Positions 15,743 through 22,810 of a stretch of 42,997 nt of DNA are shown here, piece by piece. Position numbers and translations under genes: made by a program. Each line of letters begins with the position of its first letter. Within the stretch, counting starts at the first letter, position 1. The notes beneath the pieces were generated by a model that was not told the origin of the DNA, did no database searches, and was given only the letters and a program-made list of their open reading frames with translations. This DNA is from Thermoplasmata archaeon (GTDB lineage: Archaea > Thermoplasmatota > Thermoplasmata > Methanomassiliicoccales > Methanomethylophilaceae): contig SUSY01000012.1 of assembly GCA_015063185.1 (NCBI GenBank), positions 1-42,997 of the forward strand, written 5' to 3'.

Positions 15743-17015
15743 TCGCTGAATTGACGATGTTCTTTCCGATATCCATAAGACCGACCACATATGCCTTATC
15801 TCTGGATTCGCAGGTCACATCCACATACTGTTCAGCGCAGTTGACATCCAGAAGGATCCAACCGTTGTCGAACTCCAGCCTTATCGCACCCATCCGAATC
15901 ATAGAATCGTAGTCCACACCGGAGATTTCCATGAGAAGTGCATTCATGAACTCCTCTTCCGATGCAGTGGTGAGGATACGCTCTTTGAGACGAGGATACT
16001 CCGGGATCCTATCGACCCTATCACAAAGTTTCTCCTCCTCGGACATCTCCCCAAGCTTCAGAAGGGCTGCGATACCATCAGGACTGTATGAGAGGTCCGT
16101 GAATACGAAACGACCATAGGAATCCATTCCAAAACCGGATTTGTTAGCGACCATGTGGTCCACCACATGTTTGATGTTGCGCTCGATCTTGACAACTATG
16201 CCACCGGGACCCAATGCATCATCAACGGCAAGGGATACATCGATGGGTGCGGTCACTTGGGATGGGGAAAGCTCCTCTGCAAACATCGCCCCCAATACAT
16301 GGTTGTTGATACGCCTACGCTCCTCGTCGAATGCGACGATCCTACTGCCGTCGTTGTTCAACGCTACCGCGATGGAACCCGCATACGATTCCATCGTGTG
16401 AATGATGTCGTAGTAGTAATACTCGTCAATGGTCTTGATCGATGTGATACCGGATCTGTTGACGATAATGATGTCTGAATCGTTGTTTATGAGCATTCTG
16501 GATGCAACGGACGTTGGCATTGTGTACGTACCGTCCATGACGACCTGACAATTACATTTCTTAACGAATTTCATCAGAGCGTCCTCGTAACGGCCTATGA
16601 GCCCGTATGCCTTGTGTGTCTGTCCCAATCCGGAATACTCAGGATAGTAGATCCTGACCTCCTTCGACATCAAGGAATGAATCTGAGACTCGTCGAAATA
16701 CGAACCGTCGGGGTTGTGGATGATGATTCCACCGATCTGTTCGGGTTCGTCGGCCGCGATACTCACGTAACAATCACAACCAGAACGTGTGAATGGCATC
16801 GCAGGTGCTGGTGCTTCGCCAGCAAGATAGACGTTGCCTCCGGTAGATATGATTCCAGCAATCATCGCCTGTTCGATCATGTGGGAACTGCGATGGCCGT
16901 CACGACATAATGCGACCGCATCATACTGCGAACCGAGGAGCTTTCCAATCTTCAGAGCCTCCTCCAAAGGTATGTTGATCCTCAGGGAATCCCGGGAGTC
17001 TTTGCTGACATTCAT
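15726..17015 (-). CDS. Phosphohexomutase-like protein with degenerate active site
   Basis: A 429-residue protein with the four-domain outline of phosphomannomutase/phosphoglucosamine mutase. ALCRDGHRSSHMIEQAMIAG (35-54), PAPAMPF (70-76) and the late SPDGIAALLKLGEM (311-324) align with the family. Every catalytic loop is changed. TASHNP reads SIAADEP (85-91), so the phosphoserine is not in its motif. DGDGDR reads NNDGSR (220-225), GEESGH reads ANKSGF (290-295), and the RPSGTEP phosphate loop reads DVNCAEQ (390-396). I infer a non-mutase role, binding or regulatory. The frame is intact over 1.3 kb. A TATA-like box lies near 17040-17050. Confidence 0.82.
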   Translation of the reverse strand: MNVSKDSRDSLRINIPLEEALKIGKLLGSQYDAVALCRDGHRSSHMIEQAMIAGIISTGGNVYLAGEAPAPAMPFTRSGCDCYVSIAADEPEQIGGIIIHNPDGSYFDESQIHSLMSKEVRIYYPEYSGLGQTHKAYGLIGRYEDALMKFVKKCNCQVVMDGTYTMPTSVASRMLINNDSDIIIVNRSGITSIKTIDEYYYYDIIHTMESYAGSIAVALNNDGSRIVAFDEERRRINNHVLGAMFAEELSPSQVTAPIDVSLAVDDALGPGGIVVKIERNIKHVVDHMVANKSGFGMDSYGRFVFTDLSYSPDGIAALLKLGEMSEEEKLCDRVDRIPEYPRLKERILTTASEEEFMNALLMEISGVDYDSMIRMGAIRLEFDNGWILLDVNCAEQYVDVTCESRDKAYVVGLMDIGKNIVNSAIRELD

Positions 17016-17303
17016 CCTATCCAGCCGATGTGCATGACCAAAATAAAAAACTTGGCTTTAGAAAAGATGAAGGGACATTACATATGGCCAGGAATTCAAA
17101 ATACAAATCAAAAATTTGATTGTGCCGATGAATTCCTCATTGTTTAAAAATGAATTGGATGAATCGTCCAGATATTTCATATTAATCCACACATGTATAG
17201 GGAATATGTAGCGAATATGCTGGCATTATCACATTTTTAAAAAGATTTATATATGGTACATATAAATTAAGTAACGTCGCTACTGCGACTCAGAGGGAAA
17301 AAA
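17016..17303. other. AT-rich divergent intergenic region with nested inverted repeats
   Basis: No coding frame is supported. It holds the promoter of the minus-strand mutase-like gene (A/T run 17040-17050) and the promoter of the plus-strand 72-aa gene. A nested inverted repeat has outer arms AGGAATTC 17090-17097 and GAATTCCT 17130-17137, and inner arms AATCAAA 17106-17112 and TTTGATT 17115-17121. A second palindrome at 17245-17267 covers a TATA box. Confidence 0.6.
17245..17267 (+). promoter_or_regulatory. Palindromic promoter (TATA box inside an inverted repeat)
   Basis: ATTTATAT (17245-17252), 7-nt spacer, ATATAAAT (17260-17267). The TATA box TTTATATA (17246-17253) is the left arm. The predicted transcript start is about 17275, giving a leader of about 30 nt with GAGGG ahead of ATG 17304. 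The second arm covers the region just after the TATA box, a place where archaeal repressors often bind; that role is inference. Confidence 0.5.
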
Positions 17304-17522
17304 ATGGCAATGGAAAAAATTGATTTCTCGAAAGCGAAGATTATCGCAGAGAAGAAGGGTCTCAAGCCTGGAAAAGTCAAGGGAACCGAGGGAATCCAGT
17401 TTACCAAGGGAAACAACAACAGGCTTGATGTCATCGACTGGGACGAGTTCGAGGCAATCCTCGATAAGAGAGGACTGTCCGTTTACGAGTCTGCTGGTTG
17501 GATGAAGATCATGAAGGCCTGA
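17304..17522 (+). CDS. Small conserved-looking protein of unknown function (72 aa)
   Basis: MAMEKIDFSKAK opens a 72-residue, lysine-rich, soluble protein with the segments GLKPGKVKGTEGIQFTKGNN and VIDWDEFEAIL, ending WMKIMKA. No signal peptide, membrane segment or cysteine is seen. Predicted layout is helix, short strands, helix, a possible compact nucleic-acid- or protein-binding fold. The strong TATA box, clear Shine-Dalgarno site and clean codon use suggest high expression. I do not recognise the family with certainty. It stands alone, 119 nt before tRNA-Leu. Confidence 0.75.
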   Translation: MAMEKIDFSKAKIIAEKKGLKPGKVKGTEGIQFTKGNNNRLDVIDWDEFEAILDKRGLSVYESAGWMKIMKA

Positions 17523-17608
17523 TCGGGCCAACTGTCATCCACCGACACAAACACCCTTCTTCACACCCCCTATTTTTGATAACGTTACATCCGCAAGACC
17601 ACGAATGC

Positions 17609-17616
17609 TTTTATAG
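17609..17616 (+). promoter_or_regulatory. TATA-like box for tRNA-Leu
   Basis: TTTTATAG about 26-33 nt before the mature tRNA 5' end at 17642. Confidence 0.5.
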
Positions 17617-17641
17617 GACTATGGTTTGTGGGAACCCATAC

Positions 17642-17725
17642 GCAAGGGTTACCGAGCTTGGCCAAAGGTGCTAGATTCAGGGTCTAGTCGTTAGTCGTTC
17701 GAGGGTTCGAATCCCTTCCCTTGCA
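17642..17725 (+). tRNA. tRNA-Leu (CAG)
   Basis: An 84-nt class II tRNA. Acceptor is GCAAGGG/CCCTTGC. The anticodon stem CTAGA/TCTAG holds loop TTCAGGG (anticodon CAG). A long variable arm starts TCGTTAGTCGTT, and the T arm is GAGGG-TTCGAAT-CCCTT. CCA is not encoded. The long variable arm and anticodon identify leucine. The 3' end is 3 nt from the stop codon of the convergent membrane-protein gene. Confidence 0.96.
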
Positions 17726-17728
17726 CTA

Positions 17729-18325
17729 CTATTCTTCATTTTCCTTGACATCGGAGAATGTTCTTCTCTTGCGCACATACGATAGAACAAAACTCAGAAC
17801 CAGAATGATGATCACGAATGCGACCATCATCATCGATGCCATACTGCTGGAGAAGTACGCATAGAACACGGTACTCATCGATAGGATCAGACCATATTTC
17901 AGAATACATCCGACTGCGATATAGAACAAGGAACGGGGGAGCGTCCAATTATCTACCAATGCGATGAACGCACCGGAATATGGGATCATCGGTGCAATCC
18001 TATTGACCAATAACATCCGCTCATCGCTCAACAGCAAGATTCCGATGTACTTGTTCACCACTGATTTTATCTTTCTGGGAACATGGATATGTTTCACAAC
18101 ATAGTATAGGAGACAATTACCCAACCATTCTGCAACTATACAGACGAGTATCAAAATGATCGCGAAAGAGGGTTCCGGATTGTATGAGAAACCCAAAATG
18201 ATAAAAATCTCTGGAAGGAACGGAATCAACGTGGCATCCAAAAAGAATGCCAAGAACACCATGAGGACAACTCCGGGTTCACCATACGGCCCGAAAACGT
18301 CCAACATGAACTGTGTCAGATCCAT
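17729..18325 (-). CDS. DedA/VTT-like integral membrane protein ending in tandem TAG
   Basis: A 198-residue protein with about five membrane segments. It opens PYGEPGVVLMVFLAFFLDATLIPFLPE, and NRIAPMIPYSGAFIAL followed by a hydrophobic GCILKYG stretch recalls the VTT/SNARE-associated (DedA) fold, possibly a lipid scramblase or transporter. The match is by pattern only. The C-terminus is cytosolic and basic then acidic (RKRRTFSDVKENEE). It stops at TAG (17729-17731) followed at once by a second in-frame TAG, the only TAG stop in the window. It lies 22 nt downstream of apt on the same strand. Confidence 0.7.
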   Translation of the reverse strand: MDLTQFMLDVFGPYGEPGVVLMVFLAFFLDATLIPFLPEIFIILGFSYNPEPSFAIILILVCIVAEWLGNCLLYYVVKHIHVPRKIKSVVNKYIGILLLSDERMLLVNRIAPMIPYSGAFIALVDNWTLPRSLFYIAVGCILKYGLILSMSTVFYAYFSSSMASMMMVAFVIIILVLSFVLSYVRKRRTFSDVKENEE

Positions 18326-18347
18326 CCGTCCACTTCCAATAGGAGAC

Positions 18348-18872
18348 TCAGATTCCTTCGTATTGAATTAAGGAATCGACATCGTATCCTGCAAGATGCT
18401 CCCTGCCCTTGAGACCTCTGAGTTCCATGACGAATACGATTTTGACAACAATACCGCCACACTTCTCAATGAGCTTGATCATTGCCTCGGTCGTACCTCC
18501 GGTGGCCACAAGATCGTCAATGATCACCACCTTGTCCCCTGGTTTAATGGAATCCCGATGGACCTCCAATGTTGCAGTTCCATACTCAAGATCGTATTCC
18601 TGAGAGTAGACCTCCCTTGGGAGTTTTCCCTTCTTCCTGAAAAGGACAAAGCCTTTGTCCTCCTTGTATGCAACAGGTGCTCCAAAGATGAAACCCCTGG
18701 ACTCCGAACCTGCGATGAGATCGTATTCGACGTCCTTGAGACTGTTCGAAAGACCGTCAATGGCCATCCTGAAACCATCCTTGTCCTGGATGATCGTGGT
18801 CACATCCCTGAACATGATACCTTTCTTAGGAAAATCAGGGATAGTGGTCACATAGTCCTCCAATTTCTTCAT
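18348..18872 (-). CDS. apt: Adenine phosphoribosyltransferase
   Basis: A 174-residue Apt starting MKKLEDYVTTIPDFPKKGIMF, the textbook Apt N-terminus. It has GSESRGFIFGAPVAY, FRKKGKLP and the PRPP loop VVIIDDLVATGGT. It converts adenine and PRPP to AMP. An open frame extends 38 codons upstream, but a TATA-like box at 18894-18903 sits 29 nt before ATG 18872, fixing a leaderless start. The membrane protein gene follows on the same strand and may be co-transcribed. Confidence 0.95.
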   Translation of the reverse strand: MKKLEDYVTTIPDFPKKGIMFRDVTTIIQDKDGFRMAIDGLSNSLKDVEYDLIAGSESRGFIFGAPVAYKEDKGFVLFRKKGKLPREVYSQEYDLEYGTATLEVHRDSIKPGDKVVIIDDLVATGGTTEAMIKLIEKCGGIVVKIVFVMELRGLKGREHLAGYDVDSLIQYEGI

Positions 18873-18893
18873 GACGGGTGTAAGTGCATACAC

Positions 18894-18903
18894 ATTATTT
18901 AGG
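18894..18903 (-). promoter_or_regulatory. TATA-like box for apt
   Basis: CCTAAATAAT on the minus strand, its first T 29 nt before ATG 18872. It lies just past the 3' end of the DUF1634 gene (18917). Confidence 0.6.
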
Positions 18904-18916
18904 CTGTTTTGAAAGC

Positions 18917-19192
18917 TCAGAAGAAGAATGCGACTATTATGCCTGCTGTTGTGATCGCAAGTACCACCAATGCGATACGCATCCACCTGTAATCACCTTC
19001 GGTGTACAAGGAGAATGCGGAAATGACGATACTGAAAAATGGTGTGAGGACCAGGAATGCGACACCGGTATTCAAGAGAGTGTTGCCCATACTCTCCGCG
19101 AACTGAAGAACGATCGCTCCAAGAACCAATATGGCAATGGCCAGATACACACCGTACCTGAGCACACGACCGGTCGCTTTATTCAAATCCAT
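18917..19192 (-). CDS. DUF1634 family membrane protein
   Basis: A 91-residue protein with three predicted membrane helices: GVYLAIAILVLGAIVL, LNTGVAFLVLTPFFSIVISAF and a final IALVVLAITTAGIIVAFFF. The YGVYLAI...LNTGV.FLVLTP pattern is that of DUF1634. DUF1634 genes usually stand beside TauE/SafE exporters, as here. Start ATG 19192 overlaps the TauE stop by one base (TGATG), so translation is coupled. It may be a small partner subunit of the exporter; that is inference. Confidence 0.82.
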   Translation of the reverse strand: MDLNKATGRVLRYGVYLAIAILVLGAIVLQFAESMGNTLLNTGVAFLVLTPFFSIVISAFSLYTEGDYRWMRIALVVLAITTAGIIVAFFF

Positions 19193-20007
19193 CAAAGAAC
19201 CCCCATCAATTTCAATAGGACGGATGTGGCGGATGCGACCAGAACAACGGAGAAGTACTTCTTGATGGAACTCGTGTCCAGATGTGCCGATACACGTGTA
19301 CCGACCAACATACCCAGGAAGGACCCTATCGCAACGAACGCGGCACATTCCAGTGGAATCGTCCCATTGATCAGATAGATTACGGATCCACTGAATGCCG
19401 TGATTCCGATCATATAACTGCTGGTGGATGTGGCGGCCTTCATGGGGACACCCATCATGCTGTTCATGACTGGCACCTTTATCACGCCGCCACCCACACC
19501 GGTCATACTGGAATACAATCCAGCAACAACACAGGTGGCGGTACCGAGTCCCTTGTTCCTCAGATCGTATCCAAGTGACCTACCGGTCTTTGGATCATAA
19601 ACCGTGAACTCGTGCTCTCCATCCACATCTCCGCAATCCTTACTGTGACCGAAGGCCATCCTCGCTGCATTAAACAACATGAACACGATGAAGAATATCG
19701 AAAGGAACCAATCCTCGACATACGCAGAAAGGATCGCACCGACGATGGCACCAATCGTGGTACCGATCTCCAGGAACAGACCCAGACGCACATTGGATAT
19801 GCCATGTTCCGCATAGTATGCACCGGCACCTGCCGAAGTGGCGAGGATTCCGACGAGACTGACAGCCGCAGCCTCGGAAGGGGATAATCCGAATATGATT
19901 GTCAAGAAGGGGATGTAGATGATGCCACCGCCTATACCGAACAGAGTACCTAGGAACGATGCCCCAATACCCAACAACAACAGTCCGATAATGACGATTG
20001 GCTCCAT
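19192..20007 (-). CDS. TauE/SafE family anion exporter
   Basis: A 271-residue protein with eight or so membrane helices and the duplicated signature of TauE/SafE: GTLFGIGGGIIYIPFL (20-35) in the first half and SMTGVGGGVIKVPVM (168-182) in the second. Family members export sulfite, sulfoacetate or similar organosulfur anions, or move them inward. A cytosolic insert around 125-150 carries a DPKTGR segment. A TATA box 28 nt before ATG 20007 suggests a leaderless two-gene operon with DUF1634. Confidence 0.88.
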   Translation of the reverse strand: MEPIVIIGLLLLGIGASFLGTLFGIGGGIIYIPFLTIIFGLSPSEAAAVSLVGILATSAGAGAYYAEHGISNVRLGLFLEIGTTIGAIVGAILSAYVEDWFLSIFFIVFMLFNAARMAFGHSKDCGDVDGEHEFTVYDPKTGRSLGYDLRNKGLGTATCVVAGLYSSMTGVGGGVIKVPVMNSMMGVPMKAATSTSSYMIGITAFSGSVIYLINGTIPLECAAFVAIGSFLGMLVGTRVSAHLDTSSIKKYFSVVLVASATSVLLKLMGVL

Positions 20008-20027
20008 ACCCTTTGGTAGAACTATCT

Positions 20028-20037
20028 CCTATTTAGG
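20028..20037 (-). promoter_or_regulatory. TATA-like box for the TauE operon
   Basis: CCTAAATAGG on the minus strand, first T 28 nt before ATG 20007; same sequence and spacing as for kae1. Confidence 0.6.
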
Positions 20038-20052
20038 ACCCTTGACGGAATT

Positions 20053-20060
20053 GTTATATC
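20053..20060 (+). promoter_or_regulatory. TATA-like box for the ThiI-like gene
   Basis: GTTATATC about 26-28 nt before the GTG start at 20082, supporting a leaderless GTG-initiated mRNA. Confidence 0.5.
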
Positions 20061-20081
20061 GTCCGCAGACGTGGGAGTCAT

Positions 20082-20927
20082 GTGGCCACAATACTCGTGA
20101 GATACTGCGAGATCGGTTTGAAGAGCACTCCTGTCCGTAGACGTTTCGAAAGTCAACTCCGTGAGAACATCCTGTCAATGTTCGCTAGAGATCACCTGGA
20201 AGCATTGATGACGTTCGGAGATGCCAGGTTCTTCATAGAAACGGATGATCCAGAGAAGTGTCTCACCTCCCTGAAGAGGGTCTTCGGAGTGGCCTCAGCG
20301 TCGATTGTCGTACCATGTACGTCCGACCTGGAGGATATCTGCAGAACAGCAGCCGAGTATTCCCGTGGAAGAATCTCCGAAGGACAGACATTTGCCGTGA
20401 GAGCCAGACGCGAGGGCACACACACATACACGAGCCAGATGGTGGGTCGTGAAGCGGGGTCCGCCATATTCTTGGAGAATAAACACCTAGGAATATCTGT
20501 AAATCTCAACAAACCGGATAAGACGTTCTACATCGAGATCAGGAACAATAGGGGATACATATTCGACGAATATGTCCAATGTCCCGGAGGCCTACCCATG
20601 GGTACACAGGGACGCGTCCTTGCAAAGATAGAGGGAGACCGTAGCATCCTCTCCGCCTGGCTCATGATGAAACGTGGCTGTCGCGTGTGGGTTGACTCGA
20701 ACGATGATACGCTGTCACTCTATGATCCAGCCCTAAGGATCCTTGATTCTTTGGACGAAGATAATCCGATCAACAAGGATATATTGGGTCATGTCACAGG
20801 AATGTCCATCGAACACTATGATCCATTACAGTTCATAGGGCGCACTCCAGTCTTCACCCCCACAATAGGCATGACGGATGAAGAGGTCTGCGAGATGTTG
20901 TCCAACATCAGATCCAGCACATTCTGA
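20082..20927 (+). CDS. ThiI-like THUMP protein with degenerate PP-loop
   Basis: A 281-residue protein starting (GTG) ATILVRYCEIGLKS, the ThiI N-terminus. A THUMP RNA-binding domain follows (about 60-166, FAVRARREGTHTYTS and GREAGSAI). Then comes CPGGLPMGTQGRVL, as just before the PP-loop of ThiI. Where SGGIDSPVA should be there is EGDRSILSA (184-192), though the flanking WLMMKRG is kept. ThiI activates U8 of tRNA for 4-thiouridine with ATP. Without the PP-loop this protein should not adenylate tRNA, but could still bind it. ThiI proteins are usually 380 or more residues, so the catalytic domain is also short. Confidence 0.82.
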   Translation: MATILVRYCEIGLKSTPVRRRFESQLRENILSMFARDHLEALMTFGDARFFIETDDPEKCLTSLKRVFGVASASIVVPCTSDLEDICRTAAEYSRGRISEGQTFAVRARREGTHTYTSQMVGREAGSAIFLENKHLGISVNLNKPDKTFYIEIRNNRGYIFDEYVQCPGGLPMGTQGRVLAKIEGDRSILSAWLMMKRGCRVWVDSNDDTLSLYDPALRILDSLDEDNPINKDILGHVTGMSIEHYDPLQFIGRTPVFTPTIGMTDEEVCEMLSNIRSSTF

Positions 20928-20950
20928 TCGATCGATACGAAAAATTGTAT

Positions 20951-20968
20951 GCGGCCGATTAAGGCCGC
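20951..20968. terminator. Hairpin between convergent ThiI-like and rpl15e genes
   Basis: GCGGCC, 6-nt loop, GGCCGC gives a perfect 6-bp GC stem. AAAA and a short TTT follow on the + strand; TT-rich sequence follows on the minus side. It probably ends one or both transcripts. Confidence 0.45.
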
Positions 20969-20999
20969 AAAATAGTTTGAGAGCGTGTGAATAACGGGC

Positions 21000-21623
21000 T
21001 TACTTAGCCCTTCTTCCGTTTGCTCTGATGGAAGGCCTGTTCTTAACAACACCCTTACCTTTCTTGTCGAGACCGCGTCCCTTCTTTCCTGCGGAGGTCT
21101 TTCCGCGGTAGACACGGTTCTTGTGGGTGTTCTCACAGATCCAGTTGATCTTGGGGTCGGCCTTGATGACGGGGTGGTGGGGGTCAACGAGGATGATCTC
21201 ATACCACTCGTGCTGTCCATCTGCTCCTACCCAGTAAGAGTTCAGGACCTCAAGGTTGGGGTATCTCTTCTGTGCCCTCTCCTCTGCCATTCTCTGGATG
21301 CTCTTTCCAACGGTGATGGCGAGGATTCCCTTCCTCTTGGCTCTCCTTCCTGCCTTGATCTGCCTCTTGTGGAAGGATCCCTTTCTGACCCTTCCCCTGA
21401 CAAGGACGTATCCCTGCTTGGCCTTGTAACCGGCGTTTCTAGCCCTGTCAAGCCTAGTAGGCCTCTCAATGCGGACGAAGTTCTCCTCTCTCCTCCAGTC
21501 GATTCTCCTCTGCTTGTTGAGGTCTTTCAGATAGTTGGTAGAGGGTACCTTCCATGCGTCAGCAATGTACGAATACATGCTCTTTCCCCTGATGCGGGGC
21601 TGCTGCTGTGTCTCATCAGACAT
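21000..21623 (-). CDS. rpl15e: Large ribosomal subunit protein L15e (eL15)
   Basis: A basic protein of 207 residues. [19 protein letters not shown], then [40 protein letters not shown] and the closing [10 protein letters not shown] are diagnostic of eL15. It binds 23S rRNA. ATG 21623 is preceded by AGGTGAT; the GTG three codons upstream would remove that site. A TATA box at 21705-21713 implies a leader of about 60 nt containing a 5'-terminal hairpin, so this gene is not leaderless. It is monocistronic between two convergent or divergent neighbours. Confidence 0.97.
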   Translation of the reverse strand: MSDETQQQPRIRGKSMYSYIADAWKVPSTNYLKDLNKQRRIDWRREENFVRIERPTRLDRARNAGYKAKQGYVLVRGRVRKGSFHKRQIKAGRRAKRKGILAITVGKSIQRMAEERAQKRYPNLEVLNSYWVGADGQHEWYEIILVDPHHPVIKADPKINWICENTHKNRVYRGKTSAGKKGRGLDKKGKGVVKNRPSIRANGRRAK

Positions 21624-21663
21624 ATAAATCACCTATACGGATTCGCCTTTCGGTACATTTCCG

Positions 21664-21681
21664 ACGGAACTTTTGCTCCGT
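21664..21681 (-). promoter_or_regulatory. Hairpin at the 5' end of the rpl15e leader
   Basis: On the minus strand ACGGA, an 8-nt loop and TCCGT form a stem that would begin at the predicted transcript start (about 21682). A second small stem (TCGG/CCGA) follows in the leader. It could be a ribosomal-protein autoregulation site or a 5' stabiliser; this is inference. Confidence 0.35.
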
Positions 21682-21704
21682 AAGGATGTGTTAGACCTGA
21701 TTCA

Positions 21705-21713
21705 TATATAAAG
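21705..21713 (-). promoter_or_regulatory. TATA-like box for rpl15e
   Basis: CTTTATATA on the minus strand, the same sequence as the rps15 box. Confidence 0.55.
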
Positions 21714-21747
21714 ATGACCTGATGGAAAACTCGTGTTGGAAATGGTT

Positions 21748-21755
21748 CTAAATGG
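21748..21755 (+). promoter_or_regulatory. TATA-like box for the asparagine-synthetase-like gene
   Basis: CTAAATGG with its T 26 nt before ATG 21775 and only 20 nt before the earlier in-frame ATG 21769. The spacing therefore favours 21775 as a leaderless start. Confidence 0.5.
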
Positions 21756-21774
21756 ATGAAGACGATGCATGTTC

Positions 21775-22734
21775 ATGTCTCTCAGATACGGCGACCTAGG
21801 GCCAACCTTGGAACATTTCATCAAAAGGAACGTCGAGGGTAAGAGCGTGGGCGTCGCATTCTCCGGAGGATTGGACTCCGGACTCGTGGCCGCCATCGCA
21901 TCGAAATATGCCAGATCGGTGACATGCTACACCTGCGGGACGGATGATGCGTTCGATGTACGGGCAGGGGAGGAACTCGCCGAGAAACTGGGGCTACAAT
22001 GGCGTCACTGTAGGATCGGTGAGGACAACATCGAAAGCACCATACGCGAATTGATCTCCGCCACTGGCACAAGCGACCCGTTCACCATATCGTATGAATT
22101 GCAACTGTTCACGGTGTGTAGAATGGCCGAGGAACCTATAATACTGACCGGCCAGGGTTCCGATGAATATTTCGGTGGTTGTGCCAGATCCGTGAATGAG
22201 GATGATTCGGAATACGAAGCGGTGATGGATTGGGGCATTGAAAGACTGATGAAGGTGTCCGTTCCTTGCGAACAATCCATCGCCAAACACTTCGGTAAGA
22301 GATTGGTATATCCATTCTTGGACGGGGATGTGATAGATTGCGTGAACCTCATTGATCCAGATCTCCTCAGACCGAGAACCTTGGAGGATAGGAAGGTCGT
22401 GTTGAAGGAAGTCGCATCGGACCTGGGATTCCCGTTACTGGCACACAGGATCAAGAAGGCCTCACAATATGGGTCTGGCACCACCGATCTGATTCGTAAC
22501 ACCGCGAAATCGAAAGGGATGAGATACAACAGATTCATCGCATCCATCTACGAGAGTCTGGGACTGAGGAACGCGAATCTCTTGCGTGATGCTGCGGTCG
22601 ATGTCCGTATGGATCCAATATTGGTGTATGATGCGGAGATCGTATTGAAAAGATTGAATCTGACCCATTCCGAAGCGATGGCGCTGTTCTATAAAAGGAT
22701 GGTAAATGACGGAAACCTGGAATTCCTGTTGTGA
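21775..22734 (+). CDS. Asparagine-synthetase C-terminal-domain protein (PP-loop ATPase)
   Basis: A 319-residue protein made only of the asparagine synthetase ATPase domain. The PP-loop is SGGLDS (30-35) in VAFSGGLDSGLVAAIASKYA, and LTGQGSDEYFGG (124-135) is the second nucleotide/substrate loop. HRIKKASQYGSGT late in the chain matches the AsnB C-terminal end. The N-terminal glutaminase domain of AsnB is missing, so it would need free ammonia or another carrier. Archaeal stand-alone members are of unproven function; amidation or tRNA/cofactor modification are options. Start chosen by promoter spacing. Confidence 0.8.
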   Translation: MSLRYGDLGPTLEHFIKRNVEGKSVGVAFSGGLDSGLVAAIASKYARSVTCYTCGTDDAFDVRAGEELAEKLGLQWRHCRIGEDNIESTIRELISATGTSDPFTISYELQLFTVCRMAEEPIILTGQGSDEYFGGCARSVNEDDSEYEAVMDWGIERLMKVSVPCEQSIAKHFGKRLVYPFLDGDVIDCVNLIDPDLLRPRTLEDRKVVLKEVASDLGFPLLAHRIKKASQYGSGTTDLIRNTAKSKGMRYNRFIASIYESLGLRNANLLRDAAVDVRMDPILVYDAEIVLKRLNLTHSEAMALFYKRMVNDGNLEFLL

Positions 22735-22770
22735 ATTCGATATGGACACAGGTATGAAAAGTGGGAAGTA

Positions 22771-22788
22771 GTGGATGTTCCCATCCAC
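22771..22788. terminator. Hairpin between convergent genes
   Basis: GTGGATG, 4-nt loop, CATCCAC gives a perfect 7-bp stem. AGTTTGTT follows on the + strand. It lies 37 nt after the asparagine-synthetase-like stop and 23 nt beyond the stop of the small minus-strand gene. Confidence 0.45.
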
Positions 22789-22810
22789 AGTTTGTTGAGC
22801 GTTCGATCAC

